Source: Vicinamibacterales bacterium (GTDB lineage: Bacteria; Acidobacteriota; Vicinamibacteria; Vicinamibacterales; UBA8438). From it: a stretch of 64,000 nucleotides of DNA. The notes beneath the pieces were generated by a model. That model searched no databases, had not been told where the DNA came from, and saw only the letters and a program-made list of their open reading frames with translations. Shown here piece after piece: positions 18,591-28,704 of the stretch; the first letter of the stretch is position 1, and every line of letters begins with the position of its first letter. Both the position numbers and the translations under genes were made by a program. The stretch lies in the NCBI GenBank assembly GCA_958296065.1, contig CATQHX010000010.1, positions 124,001 through 188,000 of the forward strand, read 5' to 3'.

Positions 18591-20897
18591 GTGCCGCACC
18601 TGCCCAGCAAGAAACTCGACACCATCACCGACGAAGCGGCGGACCTTCACCCACTTCTCGACGTTCTCTTTCGCAAACTTCCACATGTAGAGGATTATGA
18701 ATACACCCACGGAAAGGACGAAATGGGTGCCGACTTCGTGTTGGCGCTCAAGCACGACGTCTTCGACACAGTCGATCATGTCGGCGTTATTGCAAAGGTC
18801 GGCAGGATCACGCAAGATCACACTGATATAGAACGTCAGATTACCGAGTGCGGCGTGCCACGCTTTTTTCAAGGCGGCAAGCAGGAGATTCGCATTCGAG
18901 AGATCTGGGTAATCACTACTAAGCATATCACCCACGGCGCACAGAGAAAGATCTACGCCAACTACCCAACACGCAAAATCGTGTTCATTGATGGATCACG
19001 CCTTGAGAAGCTCATCGATCAGCATGTGCCGACAGCTTGGTCCCAACTGGCACTTCCTGTAGGTGAATACTTGCACGACCTGCGCACTAGACTCGAAGAA
19101 GAGGACAAGCGGTTTAGCCTAGTCCCGACGTCCGGACACAGTGTGTACGTCAAGCAAGACCTTTATCAGCTACCGGACCCGGAGTACCGCAGGAACCAGA
19201 AGGGCCGCCCCCCGAAGCGTCTCGCCCTCGACGATGTCGGCAAACAACGTCACACATATATAGAAGGTGGGATCGGCTCCGGAAAGTCAAAGCTCATCCG
19301 GCGCCTCGCCAGCAACCGTGCCGACCCATCTTCTTACGCCACGTCTAAACTCTTGCCGCTGGTTGTGTCCTACAATGACCTGATGGACACCCATGCTGGT
19401 GACATCCAGCGGGCTGTGGATAGCCTTGTGCCGGGAGGAGTTCGGGACATCCAGTCGCACGCGGAGTATCTCGTTTACGTCGATGCGTTCGATGAGCGCA
19501 AACTCGACCAAGGCGACCATGCTGCAGCTCTGACAAGTCTCTTTGACCAGGCAACCAAAGAGAGCCGGATTCGGGTGGTCGTAACCAGCCGATATATTCG
19601 AGGCCTGGAAAGCAGGAACAGTTTATCCCCCAGCATTCTGCGTTGCGAGCTTCGCCATCTTTCCATGGAGAAGGTTATTGAATTCCTTTCCAAGCTATGC
19701 GATAAGCTGAGTAAGAGCAGCCGCACAATCGAAGACCTCAAGAAATCGTCCCTGTTCAAGAACTTGCCGCGCAGTCCAATTTCCGCAATTCTTCTCGCTA
19801 GGCTACTGGATGAGAACTCCCAGGACATTCCTTCCAACATGACCGAGCTGTACTCCAAGTACATGGAACAAACTCTGGGCCGGTGGGATATCGAGAAGGG
19901 CCTTCAATCTCAAAAGGAGTATCAAGCCCTTGACCAACTCATGATGGCACTCGCGCGTCAGATGATTGACCATCAGCGGTCCCTTATGTCTGTTTCTGAA
20001 GCCAAGCAAGCCTTCGTGCACTACCTCGACGCGCGGAACCTAGGCCTCGACGTAGATGCACTATTTGCGCGGATGATTCAGCGTTGCGACATTATGGTCC
20101 TCAATACCGTTTCGATGACGGTCGGCTTTAAGCACCGCACCTTTGCCGAGTACTTCTACGCGAAGTCGTTTGGGCGCGAAGTTCTGGGAATTGACGAGCG
20201 CGTCTATAATCCTTATTGGATAAACATCTTCTTCTTTTATCTCGGCCTGCGAAAGGATTGCCCTGCGGAGCTCAGAGCCATTTATTCCATGGCGCCATCG
20301 ACGGAACTCGAGGCATGGATTAAGGTAGTCAACCTTTCCAACTATCTCTTGGCCGCGTACACCACACCGTACGAGGTAATTGTAGAGGGAGTCGAAGCCG
20401 CCGTGGTGAGCGGGGCTGAATTGTACCGAAAGATCGCACGCGATGGTTCTGATGGACCCTTCGGCGAGATGTCTAGGATGCACCTTTTATACTTTCTCCA
20501 GCTTGTCGTGCGTCGCGGGTATGCTTTTTCGTTCTTCGAGCGGGCTCTGGAGGAAGTAGCCCTGCGAATTGATGATGGCACTCTACCTCCTGAAACCAAG
20601 GCGTATGCCCTGTTCTTTTTGAATGTCACCATTGTTGACCTTCTGCCGGGAAGTGATTTTGATTTTCTACTTCAACACTATACGAAGGAACTGCCCTACG
20701 AGCTTCAGTTGGCACTGCAGCATGAGGCGGAAGGCGACCAACGAACTGCGTTGCTCAAAAAGCAAGACAAGTACCTGAAGCGCTCACTGAAGGGAAATTC
20801 CGCCCTGAGAGATTACATTGACAAGCTATATGATCAGCCCATTAACAAATGGCAATCGAAGAACGAATTGCCGAGTAGAACCGGAGAGGACGGCTGA
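18591..20897 (+). CDS. NACHT-like NTPase with N-terminal restriction-endonuclease-like domain
   Basis: GTG at 18591; GADFVLALKHDVFDTVDHVGVIAKVGRI...; P-loop HTYIEGGIGSGKSKLIRRLA; Walker B YLVYVDAFDERK; FKHRTFAEYFYAKSF typical of NACHT winged-helix region. Confidence 0.72.
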   Translation: MPHLPSKKLDTITDEAADLHPLLDVLFRKLPHVEDYEYTHGKDEMGADFVLALKHDVFDTVDHVGVIAKVGRITQDHTDIERQITECGVPRFFQGGKQEIRIREIWVITTKHITHGAQRKIYANYPTRKIVFIDGSRLEKLIDQHVPTAWSQLALPVGEYLHDLRTRLEEEDKRFSLVPTSGHSVYVKQDLYQLPDPEYRRNQKGRPPKRLALDDVGKQRHTYIEGGIGSGKSKLIRRLASNRADPSSYATSKLLPLVVSYNDLMDTHAGDIQRAVDSLVPGGVRDIQSHAEYLVYVDAFDERKLDQGDHAAALTSLFDQATKESRIRVVVTSRYIRGLESRNSLSPSILRCELRHLSMEKVIEFLSKLCDKLSKSSRTIEDLKKSSLFKNLPRSPISAILLARLLDENSQDIPSNMTELYSKYMEQTLGRWDIEKGLQSQKEYQALDQLMMALARQMIDHQRSLMSVSEAKQAFVHYLDARNLGLDVDALFARMIQRCDIMVLNTVSMTVGFKHRTFAEYFYAKSFGREVLGIDERVYNPYWINIFFFYLGLRKDCPAELRAIYSMAPSTELEAWIKVVNLSNYLLAAYTTPYEVIVEGVEAAVVSGAELYRKIARDGSDGPFGEMSRMHLLYFLQLVVRRGYAFSFFERALEEVALRIDDGTLPPETKAYALFFLNVTIVDLLPGSDFDFLLQHYTKELPYELQLALQHEAEGDQRTALLKKQDKYLKRSLKGNSALRDYIDKLYDQPINKWQSKNELPSRTGEDG

Positions 20898-20912
20898 GCC
20901 GATGGCCTGGGG

Positions 20913-21092
20913 CAGTGATCGATACAAAGTTTTCAACTTCATCGGGGCAAAAGTTTGTAATTCTATTCGCCGTGAAACTCATCGCGGACCAGCGCGAATG
21001 CGTCCATCTGTTCCTTGGTCACCGTAACGCCCGTGGGATACTACCCGGGGTCGAGTTCGGCCCGGACCCGGAGCCCGGTTGCCGTCCGGACG
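20913..21092 (-). mobile_element. Truncated ISAzo13 3' end (180 bp)
   Basis: cagtgatcgatacaaagttttcaacttcatcgggg...gtccggacg parallels 14029-14208 throughout. Confidence 0.85.
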
Positions 21093-21518
21093 TCGTCCCG
21101 GTGGTAAGCGTTCGGTCAAGGTGCGCCGTGAAAGGCGCCATTCCTCAGCGGGTGCGAATCCCGCCCGGCAACTGTCGTGTGTGGACGCCTCCCCGATTGT
21201 CAAGCCTTTCTGAGTCGCCTCGTTCTGCACCTCCTCAGCTCGCCCGAAGCGGCGGTGTCCGCGGTTGCCCAGGGCCGGTGTGCCGGGGTTGCCCGACCGG
21301 CGCGAGTGGCCGGTGTGGACCGCCGCCCAGATGCGTGCGGCCGGTCGAGTACCTCCTGGAGGCGGGCCCGGCTGTGACGGAGTCCGGATGTGCGCGCAGG
21401 CAGCAACGCGTTTCCGCCGGACTCTCAGCGCGGCCGCGTGCGGCGGCCGTCGATGTGCGTACGCATCGGCGACCGGCACGATGGTGTCGCGGGTCGCATC
21501 CAAGGAAGCAGGATCACG

Positions 21519-21773
21519 ATGTCGAGAAACGGAATTCTGCACGCCCTGAAGGATGAGGAGAAATCGCTCAGGACTCAGCTCGTCGCGATACAACGTGCGA
21601 TCGAGGCGATAGAAGGAGCGGATGCCCCTGCGCCCGCCGGGCGCGGCAAGAAGAAGGCGCTCAAGGTGGTCGCCAAGCGGAAGCGCACGATGACGGAGGA
21701 ACAGCGCCAAGCGGTTGCTGACCGAATGCGGAAGTACTGGGCATCGCGGCGAGAGTCCAAGGCGCAGGCATGA
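21519..21773 (+). CDS. Small basic hypothetical protein
   Basis: MSRNGILHALKDEEKSLRTQLVAIQRAIEAIEG...TMTEEQRQAVADRMRKYWASRR. Confidence 0.5.
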   Translation: MSRNGILHALKDEEKSLRTQLVAIQRAIEAIEGADAPAPAGRGKKKALKVVAKRKRTMTEEQRQAVADRMRKYWASRRESKAQA

Positions 21774-22034
21774 CGCGACCGCATCGGTTGTTCCCGCCGC
21801 CGGGTCGTTTCTGCAGGCTCGACGGGATGCGCTGGACTCCAATCGCCGAATTCGCATCGGGCGTTTCGTCGACCTTGACCGCGGCGATGTCGCCCGGAGC
21901 CACCGTGGCATCCCGTTGCGACCCAGGGCATCGTCCGAAACGTATAGCTCTATTTCGAGGTGACCGAGCAACAGCTCGCGATTCTGGTTCCGCGCGAAGC
22001 ACCAACCGCGTGGCGAAGGCGACCTCGTCGGCGG

Positions 22035-22198
22035 GAGTCACGCAGGTGACCGTCCGGACACCATCGGCCTGCCGCAGCCCTACGTCAGCGATGTCGCCCG
22101 CCAGCGGTACCGGACCACTACCGTCGAGAACGCGCGGGAGTTCGCCGACTACTTCGGTTGCTCCATCGCGGATCTGTTCCCGCCATCCCGTAGATAAT
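22035..22198 (+). pseudogene. C-terminal relic of an XRE-like regulator
   Basis: Frame reading TIGLPQPYVSDVARQRYRTTTVENAREFADYFGCSIADLFPPSR*. Confidence 0.35.
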
Positions 22199-22207
22199 GA
22201 TCCCGAG

Positions 22208-22828
22208 GTGACGAGGACCGATCTTCGAACCAAGCTCCTTGCCGACACGATTCTCGGCACCGACACGGCCTTCGATTTGATCGAGGAGATCGCCGCCATT
22301 CCCGGCGTCAAGTGGTCTCATGCGCCTTGTATCGGCCTGCGCGGCAGCATCGGCGGCGTTGTCGCGCCGACGGCCGAGCGGGTCCGCGGCGCGGATCCTG
22401 AGACGGAGGAACCGTTCGAGTCCCCCATGGACGGCCGGTCGCTGCGCTGGAAGGAAGAGGAACAGGCGTTGTGCCCCATCGCGATACGAGAATGGCACGC
22501 GAACAACGTCGACGACATGATGATCCTCGAGTGCATTCACACGGAGCCGTGGGACGCGGTATCCAAAGCATGGTGGGAGAGGTTTCCCGCTGCGCCCAAG
22601 AAACCGGTGGCATCCGCGCTCTGGCCCGTGCCCGTTGCCATGATCCCTTGGATGCTGATCATTCACGCTGCCGACGAGGCCCCGCTCGAAGGCGAGACCA
22701 GCGTCGAGCCTCACAAGACGCCGTACACCCTCGAGCAACTCATCACCACCGTCAAGGCGCTCCATGTCTGGCTGATCGAGACGACGCAAAGCCGACCAGC
22801 TCGGATCGACGAGCTCGAGGACCCGTAA
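22208..22828 (+). CDS. Hypothetical protein
   Basis: GTG at 22208; VTRTDLRTKLLADTILGTDTAFDLIEEIAAIPGVKW... Confidence 0.5.
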   Translation: MTRTDLRTKLLADTILGTDTAFDLIEEIAAIPGVKWSHAPCIGLRGSIGGVVAPTAERVRGADPETEEPFESPMDGRSLRWKEEEQALCPIAIREWHANNVDDMMILECIHTEPWDAVSKAWWERFPAAPKKPVASALWPVPVAMIPWMLIIHAADEAPLEGETSVEPHKTPYTLEQLITTVKALHVWLIETTQSRPARIDELEDP

Positions 22829-22864
22829 GACATCGACGTGAACGGGATCACGTTGCCGAGTCGC

Positions 22865-23360
22865 CGGCGATGTCGACGACGCCGCGGTCTTCCGCCGCGA
22901 CGCCGGACAGACCGACACGGTAGGACCCGACGGGTGCCTGCAAGTCCTCGCGGAGTTCCTCGAACACTGCCGGTCGATGCGCGCGCCCAAACGCGCCCGC
23001 GCGGTCGACATTCGCGTGACGCTGTCCACCCTCCACGGAGCCAAGGGGCTCGAGTTCGACGCGGTCGTCATCGGCGGCTTCGACACCGAGCACCTGCCGC
23101 ACCGCGGTACACTCGCCTCCGCCGACGACAACGAGACCGCCGTGGAAGAAGAACGCCGGCTGGCGTATGTAGGCATGACACGCGCCCGCTCCGAGTTGTA
23201 CCTGAGCGTGCCAGCCGTCACCGGCCACGGCGCACGGCAGCGCCCCACCGAGCCGTCGCCCTTCCTGACCGAAATCCCCGAGAACCTGAGAACGACGACG
23301 GACAACGCGGACATGTCCGCAGGGCCGCTTGGACCCGAAAGGCCGGTGTTCGCAGTCTGA
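22865..23360 (+). pseudogene. UvrD/Rep helicase C-terminal fragment
   Basis: VTLSTLHGAKGLEFDAVVIGGFDTEHLPH...EEERRLAYVGMTRARSELYLS; no N-terminal helicase motifs upstream. Confidence 0.75.
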
Positions 23361-23435
23361 ATACCCACCGAAAGCGCCCGGGAACACTCCGCCACCGGCC
23401 TCACGGCACCCCCCGCTCGCTTTACAGATGAAGCC

Positions 23436-25046
23436 TTGCTGACGCTGCCCGGCTTCGAGCGGGCGGAGCGGCACGTGGAGCTGGCCGCCGGTCGCACGGC
23501 CAACGTCGACGTCGAGCTGCACGTCGGCGGGCTCTTCGAGGAGGTCACGGTGTCGGTGACCGGCACCGCCATCGACGCGCCTGCCATCAACATGCCCCAC
23601 GCGGTAACCGGGGTCAGCCGCGAGACGCTGGAGCAGCAAGGAGCGACGCAGCTCGTCGACCTGTTCCGGAACCTGAACGTCAGTCACGGCGTGGTCGGCG
23701 AGCGCAGCAGTTGGTACAACTCGAACCAGCCTGCGACCTTGACCGAGACCGTGGCCAACGTCAACCTGCGGGGGCTGGGCGCCTCGCGGACCCTGGTGCT
23801 CGTCAACGGCCGGCGCCATGTGCCGGTGCCGGCGCGTCTGATCGGGAGTCGCTTCGTCGACGTGAACACCATCCCGTCCATCGCCGTCGGACGACTGGAG
23901 GTGCTGAAGGAGGGCGCGTCGGCCACGTACGGATCGCACGCCGTCGGCGGCGTCGCGAACTTCGTCACGCGCGGCGACTTCCGGGGCCTCGAGCTCAACG
24001 TCGCGCACGACTACTTCGACGGCGCGGGCGACACGACCGTCGCCGGCATCTGGGGCGGCCGGATCGGGGGCTCCAGCGCGGTCTTCTCCGCCGAGCGGGT
24101 CGGCCGGCAGGAGCTGCGGATGGAGGAGCGCCCCTGGACGCTGGACCGGCTGAGCAGCGTTTCCGCCCGGAGCCGCGCCGGCTGGTCGGTCCTGGGGAAC
24201 CCCGGCACGTTCTCGCCCGGCGCACCCCTGCCGTGGGACGGCGACGTCTCCGATCCCCGCTGCGCCGACTTCGGGGGCCAGGACGAGGGCTGGACCTGCC
24301 GGTTCCGCTATGCGCCCTACGACAACCTGATCGAGCCCCAGCAGCATACCCGCGCCTTCGCCGAGCTGAACGGGCCGCTGAACGACCGCACCAACTACCA
24401 CGTCGAGGGACTCTGGGCGGACGCCGCGATCCCGGGCTGGTACACGACCCCGTCGTACGGCCCGGTCTCCACCTCCAGCAGCACCCTCATGGAGGTGGCG
24501 ACCGACCATCCGGGCCGGCAGGCGTTCTGCGACGCGTACGCCGGGCAGCCGAACGCCGATCCGACGGGCGCGTGCGCGGCGGAAACGCCCTGGTACTTCC
24601 ACGGCCGGCCGTTCGGAAGCTCGGGGCCCGGGCGCCGTGTCCGCCGTGAGTCCCGCACCCAGCGGGTCGCCGCGTCGGTCGACGGCAACTTCATGGCCGG
24701 CGGGCGGGACGCCCATTGGGACGTCGGCATCAGCTACTCGCGGGCACGGGGCAACTTCAACGTGCCGGGGGTCTACAGGGACCGGATCTTCCGCGCCTTC
24801 CGCAGGTTCGGCGGTCCCGACTGCGGGGTCGCGGCCGTCGCGGACCGCACGTCGCCCGCCGGCATGCGGCTCGGGCCTCTCGACGGTGCGCTGGCGGGCC
24901 AGGGACCCTGCATGTACTACAACCCGTTCAGCAACGCGATCGAGTACTCCGACCAACCCGGATCGCGATTCCGGAGCACGCCCAATCCGGACTACGTTCC
25001 CGCCCTTCAGGACCCGGGCCAGGTCTCGTCGGCCGACGGCCCGTAG
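23436..25046 (+). pseudogene. TonB-dependent receptor, truncated at both ends
   Basis: RTANVDVELHVGGLFEEVTVSVTG...VNLRGLGASRTLVLVNGRRHVP...GSRFVDVNTIPSIAVGRLEVLKEGASATYGSHAVGGVANFVTRGDFRG; no beta-barrel C-terminus. Confidence 0.8.
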
Positions 25047-25522
25047 AGCGAGGGGACGGCGACGTCGTTGATCCGCAGGTAGACGCCGAGCTGCGCCCGG
25101 TGGTGGATCAGGTGGTTCAGGACGAAGCTGCGGAGCACGGCCACCTTCGGCAGCGAGAACAGCTTCGTGCCGTTGCTCAACAGCGTCCACGGCTTCATCA
25201 GCTCGGCGTCGCTCGCACCGGCGATCGCCGCGCGCGCCTCGGCGCACGTCCGGTCGAACGTCGCCACGAGCTCCGCGGTGCCCGCGGGCGGCGGCGGCCC
25301 CGGCATCGGCTTGCCGCCGGGCGTCGTGTCGAACTCGCCCTGGTTGACGGTCAGCGTGCCCCACGACGGAAGGTTGGCTATGTGCCCGGCCAGCACGCTC
25401 ATCGAGAGGGACTTCGGGTGCGGCTTCCAGTCGAACTTGTCCTCCGGCACGCGCTCCAGTGTCTTGCGGACGCCGGCCATCTCCTGATCGAACTCCGGCA
25501 GCAGGCTCTCGCTGATCGCCAT
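25007..25522 (-). CDS. DinB family protein
   Basis: FDWKPHPKSLSMSVLAGHIANLPSW...LRSFVLNHLIHHRAQLGVYLRI. Confidence 0.85.
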   Translation of the reverse strand: MAISESLLPEFDQEMAGVRKTLERVPEDKFDWKPHPKSLSMSVLAGHIANLPSWGTLTVNQGEFDTTPGGKPMPGPPPPAGTAELVATFDRTCAEARAAIAGASDAELMKPWTLLSNGTKLFSLPKVAVLRSFVLNHLIHHRAQLGVYLRINDVAVPSLYGPSADETWPGS

Positions 25523-25836
25523 CTCGTCACTCCCCCATCGGATGCTCGCGGCCCAACCCGTCCGTTATCCGCTCCCCAGGCTGCCGCGCCCGGGCGGCTC
25601 AAGAGTCTACTAGCCGAGCGTGTACGTCACACTACGCGATAGCCATGACGTACGGCTCGCGAAGCACCTGGGCGCCGCGGCCGCCGAGCGCCTCTTCAAC
25701 GCGACCTCGAGGAAGGCCGCGATCGCCGAGCTGCGCAGCATCCTCGAAGAGCACCTTGGCCGGTTGCCTGAAAAAAAAGCGGGATCACCTCAGCCGCGCC
25801 CGGCTTCGGAGTTTCCGTCAGTATAGGAATGATCCC

Positions 25837-27042
25837 ATGGCGCACGCCGTCGACCGGATCGTCGTCGCCCTCCGCCTCGCGGCTGGTCTCGGCATCGCCG
25901 CGGCCGGCCTCGTCGCCGTGCTGCCGCATCCGACTGCCGGCCTGTGGATGGCGAGCATCGTGCTGAGCGAGGGTGGTTACTGGCTGGCGTTGCTCGCGTC
26001 GCCGCTCGTCGTCGACTTGCGGGCCTGGCGAGGGAGCGAGGACGGACACCCCGCCCCTCGCATTCTGGCCGCGACCGCGGCGCTCGCGGGCATCGTGCTG
26101 CTCCTCAGCCCGGTCGCAGGGGCCTACGCCGTCGCCCGCACGCTACCGGACCTGCTCGAAGCGCGCTTCGGGACGCCCGTGCGGGGGCCGCTCGCGGAAC
26201 CGCCGCGGCCGGCGCCGGTCTCGCTGCCGGCGCTGCTCGCCGGAGTCAGCTCTGGCGAAGTCGTCGCCGAGGAGCACGTGTACGCGGTGCGGGAAGAAGA
26301 CGACCTGCGCCTCGACCTCTACCGGCCGGTCCGTGCGGAGGGAGCCCTGCCGGTGGTCGTGATGATCCACGGCGGGGGCTGGTCGACCGGCGACAAACGG
26401 GACTTCCCGGCCCTCAACGACTACCTGGCGGCGCGCGGCTACGTCGTGGCCGCCATCGGCTACCGTCTCCTTCCCGACGCGCGGTTCCCGGCCGCCCAGG
26501 ACGACGTTGCGGAAGCCATCCGCTATCTCGGCTCGCTGGCCGAGACGTACAACCTCGACCCAGACCGCATCGCCCTCGTCGGGCGTTCCGCCGGCGGCCA
26601 GATCGCGCTCCTCGCCGGGTACGCCGCCGGGAGCCCGGCGATTCGCGGCGTCGTCTCCTTCTACGCGCCGACCGCGCTCCGTTGGGGCTACGCGAACCCC
26701 GCCAAACCGGGCGTCATCGACTCAAGCGCGGTTCTCGACGCCTACCTCGGCGGCCCGCCCGCGACGCACGGCTCGCAGTACGACGCCGCGGAGCCGGCGC
26801 GCTTCGTGTCCGCGTCGACACCCCCCACGGTGTTCATCCAGGGGTTGCGCGACGAGCACGTCTCGCCGTTCCACGCCGAGTTCGTCAGCGCGCGCCTCCT
26901 CGAGGCCGGTGTCCCGCACGCGCTCGTCCGCCTGCCGTGGGCGACGCACGGCTGCGACTACCTGTTCCGGGGCCCCTGCGGGCAGGTAAGCACGTTCGCC
27001 GTCGAGTGGTTCCTCGACGCCGTCCTGCGGCGAGAACAGTAG
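25837..27042 (+). CDS. Alpha/beta hydrolase (BD-FAE/esterase-like) with N-terminal TM region
   Basis: VVVMIHGGGWSTGDKRDF, IALVGRSAGGQIALLAGY, DEHVSPFHAEFVSARL. Confidence 0.85.
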   Translation: MAHAVDRIVVALRLAAGLGIAAAGLVAVLPHPTAGLWMASIVLSEGGYWLALLASPLVVDLRAWRGSEDGHPAPRILAATAALAGIVLLLSPVAGAYAVARTLPDLLEARFGTPVRGPLAEPPRPAPVSLPALLAGVSSGEVVAEEHVYAVREEDDLRLDLYRPVRAEGALPVVVMIHGGGWSTGDKRDFPALNDYLAARGYVVAAIGYRLLPDARFPAAQDDVAEAIRYLGSLAETYNLDPDRIALVGRSAGGQIALLAGYAAGSPAIRGVVSFYAPTALRWGYANPAKPGVIDSSAVLDAYLGGPPATHGSQYDAAEPARFVSASTPPTVFIQGLRDEHVSPFHAEFVSARLLEAGVPHALVRLPWATHGCDYLFRGPCGQVSTFAVEWFLDAVLRREQ

Positions 27043-27058
27043 GGTGTCGAGTCGCTCT

Positions 27059-27620
27059 TGCCGCGGGTGTCAACTCGCGAGCCGGTGAAAAATGCAGCCC
27101 TCGGCGAAGCAGCAGCTTGCCCAACCTGTGCCGGCAGCGCTGTCGGTCCGCGCGAGCGTCATCGCGGGCTCGGCACAGGTCGCGAACCGCTTCTTCGGCC
27201 GGCGTCGGCGCCCGTACCACCGTCAACAGGCTGGCCCGGTGCAATTCCGCCAGCTTCCGGGCATCTCGTCGATCGGTCTTGACCCGATCACCCGGTTTGC
27301 GGGGCACCAGCGCCGGCGCGATCACGTCGCAGCGGACCCGGTCCCGCTCGAGCTGCCGCTGCAACGCATACCCGCACGGCCCGGCCTCGTAGCAGCACGC
27401 GATGGGACCGGGTGCATCCTTTTCGAGCTTCCGCCGTAGACGGTTCACCGCCCGGACCTCATTCCGCACCGTCCAGATAGTCGGCTCGGCCGCGTCCGGC
27501 GCCAACACCGCGACCTGCAACTCAACGGGGGAGGTAGGCAACCCGATGAAAACCTGGTGCAGTTCCAAGCGCCACGACGCCGACGGCGACGTCTTCATCC
27601 ACCAGCCCACGTCGCGATGG
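27059..27620 (-). pseudogene. IS110-family transposase N-terminal fragment
   Basis: RRKLEKDAPGPIACCYEAGPCGYALQRQLERDRVRCDVIAPALVPRKPGDRVKTDRRDARKLAELHRA. Confidence 0.75.
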
Positions 27621-27688
27621 TCGAACCGAGCGGCATCGGCGACAACAACGTGACCGACATCGTGGTCGCACACAGGCCGGGCTCGCGC

Positions 27689-27736
27689 TCGTTCGTAATC
27701 AGCAGGTCAGCGGTTCGAGTCCGCTCGCCGGCTCCA
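27689..27736 (+). pseudogene. 3' half of a tRNA (Thr-CGT-like): anticodon loop to CCA
   Basis: ttcgtaatcagcaggtcagcggttcgagtccgctcgccggctcca: perfect T-stem AGCGG/CCGCT with TTCGAGT loop, acceptor 3' strand CGCCGGC-T-CCA; no matching 5' half upstream. Confidence 0.7.
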
Positions 27737-27983
27737 GGCTTTCTCCTTATATTTCAGATACTTACGAGCGTACTCCGGGTTCTGATTCCGTGGCGTCTGC
27801 TCGCGTAGGGTGCATATAGGGTGCAGATCCCGATCCTCTGGCGTTCCAGCATGGGCCGGCTCCTTGCTTGCAGAGCGTAGTGACCCCAACATCGCCCGAC
27901 CGATCATCAGGTCGAGGCGGCCGAGCAGAGGCGGCTCGACGCGGATGATCGGGATGGCACTCCTGGCCATGAGGGCGCCGTCG

Positions 27984-28214
27984 GCGTCCGTATCCTCGGC
28001 GGCCTCTCCCTCGTCAAGAAGCACGGTCCCGCCGTCGTCGAGGACGCCGCCACCAGCGCGATCGAACTCGGCGTGCCCACCTACCGTTTCCTGAAGCGCT
28101 ACCTCGACCGCACCCCGTCGCGCCGCTGTCGTTGCGCCAAGTCGACCCCCTCATCCGCGCACTGACCGTCTACCGCGATCTGATCCAACGTAGAACAGGA
28201 GCCCCATCATGAAT
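27984..28214 (+). pseudogene. IS21 istA C-terminal relic (frameshifted)
   Basis: GGLSLVKKHGPAVVEDAATSAIELGVPTYRFLKRYLDRTPSR [fs] PLSLRQVDPLIRALTVYRDLIQRRTGAPS*. Confidence 0.65.
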
Positions 28215-28550
28215 CTCGTCGAACTCGACCAAGCGCAGCGCAAGCTGCGCCTCTCCGGCATGGCCGACGTCCTCGAAACCCGCCTGCTCCAGGCCCAGAC
28301 CGAACAGCTCGCCCCGCTCAACCTCGTCGCCGCGCTCGTCTCCGACGAGCTCCAGCACAGCGAGGACCGGCTGCTCGTCCGCCGACACAAGCAGACCCGA
28401 TTCCGAGATCCCGACCGCTCGCTCGACGGCTTCGACTTCGCGTTCAACAAGAAGACCAACCGCGACCTCGTCTTCGAGCTCGCCATCGCACGCTTCATCG
28501 CCCAGCGCGATGACTTCACACCCGAGTGCCCGATAGAATCTCCCCAGTGA
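28209..28550 (+). pseudogene. IS21 istB N-terminal fragment
   Basis: MNLVELDQAQRKLRLSGMADVLETRLLQAQTEQLAPLNLVAALVSDEL...FDFAFNKKTNRDLVFELAIARFIAQRDD, lost before Walker A. Confidence 0.75.
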
Positions 28551-28704
28551 GTGTGACTTCGCACCTGATGCGGGGCACGCCGACCTCGCCATCACAATCA
28601 CTGTGATGCGGGTTGGCGACGTACAACCGCGGGAATGATGGTGTCACCCGACCCAGCCTGGACACGCCGAGCGGCTCCGCAACGGATTCCCTCACCCCGA
28701 TGTC

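Noticed and set aside
22848-25364. 838-aa minus-strand ORF
   Set aside because: Antisense to the TonB receptor fragment and UvrD tail; composition typical of a shadow frame.
25620-25826. 68-aa ORF (MYVTLRDSHDVRLAKHLGAAAAERLF...)
   Set aside because: Plausible but unsupported; no recognised family and non-ATG start.
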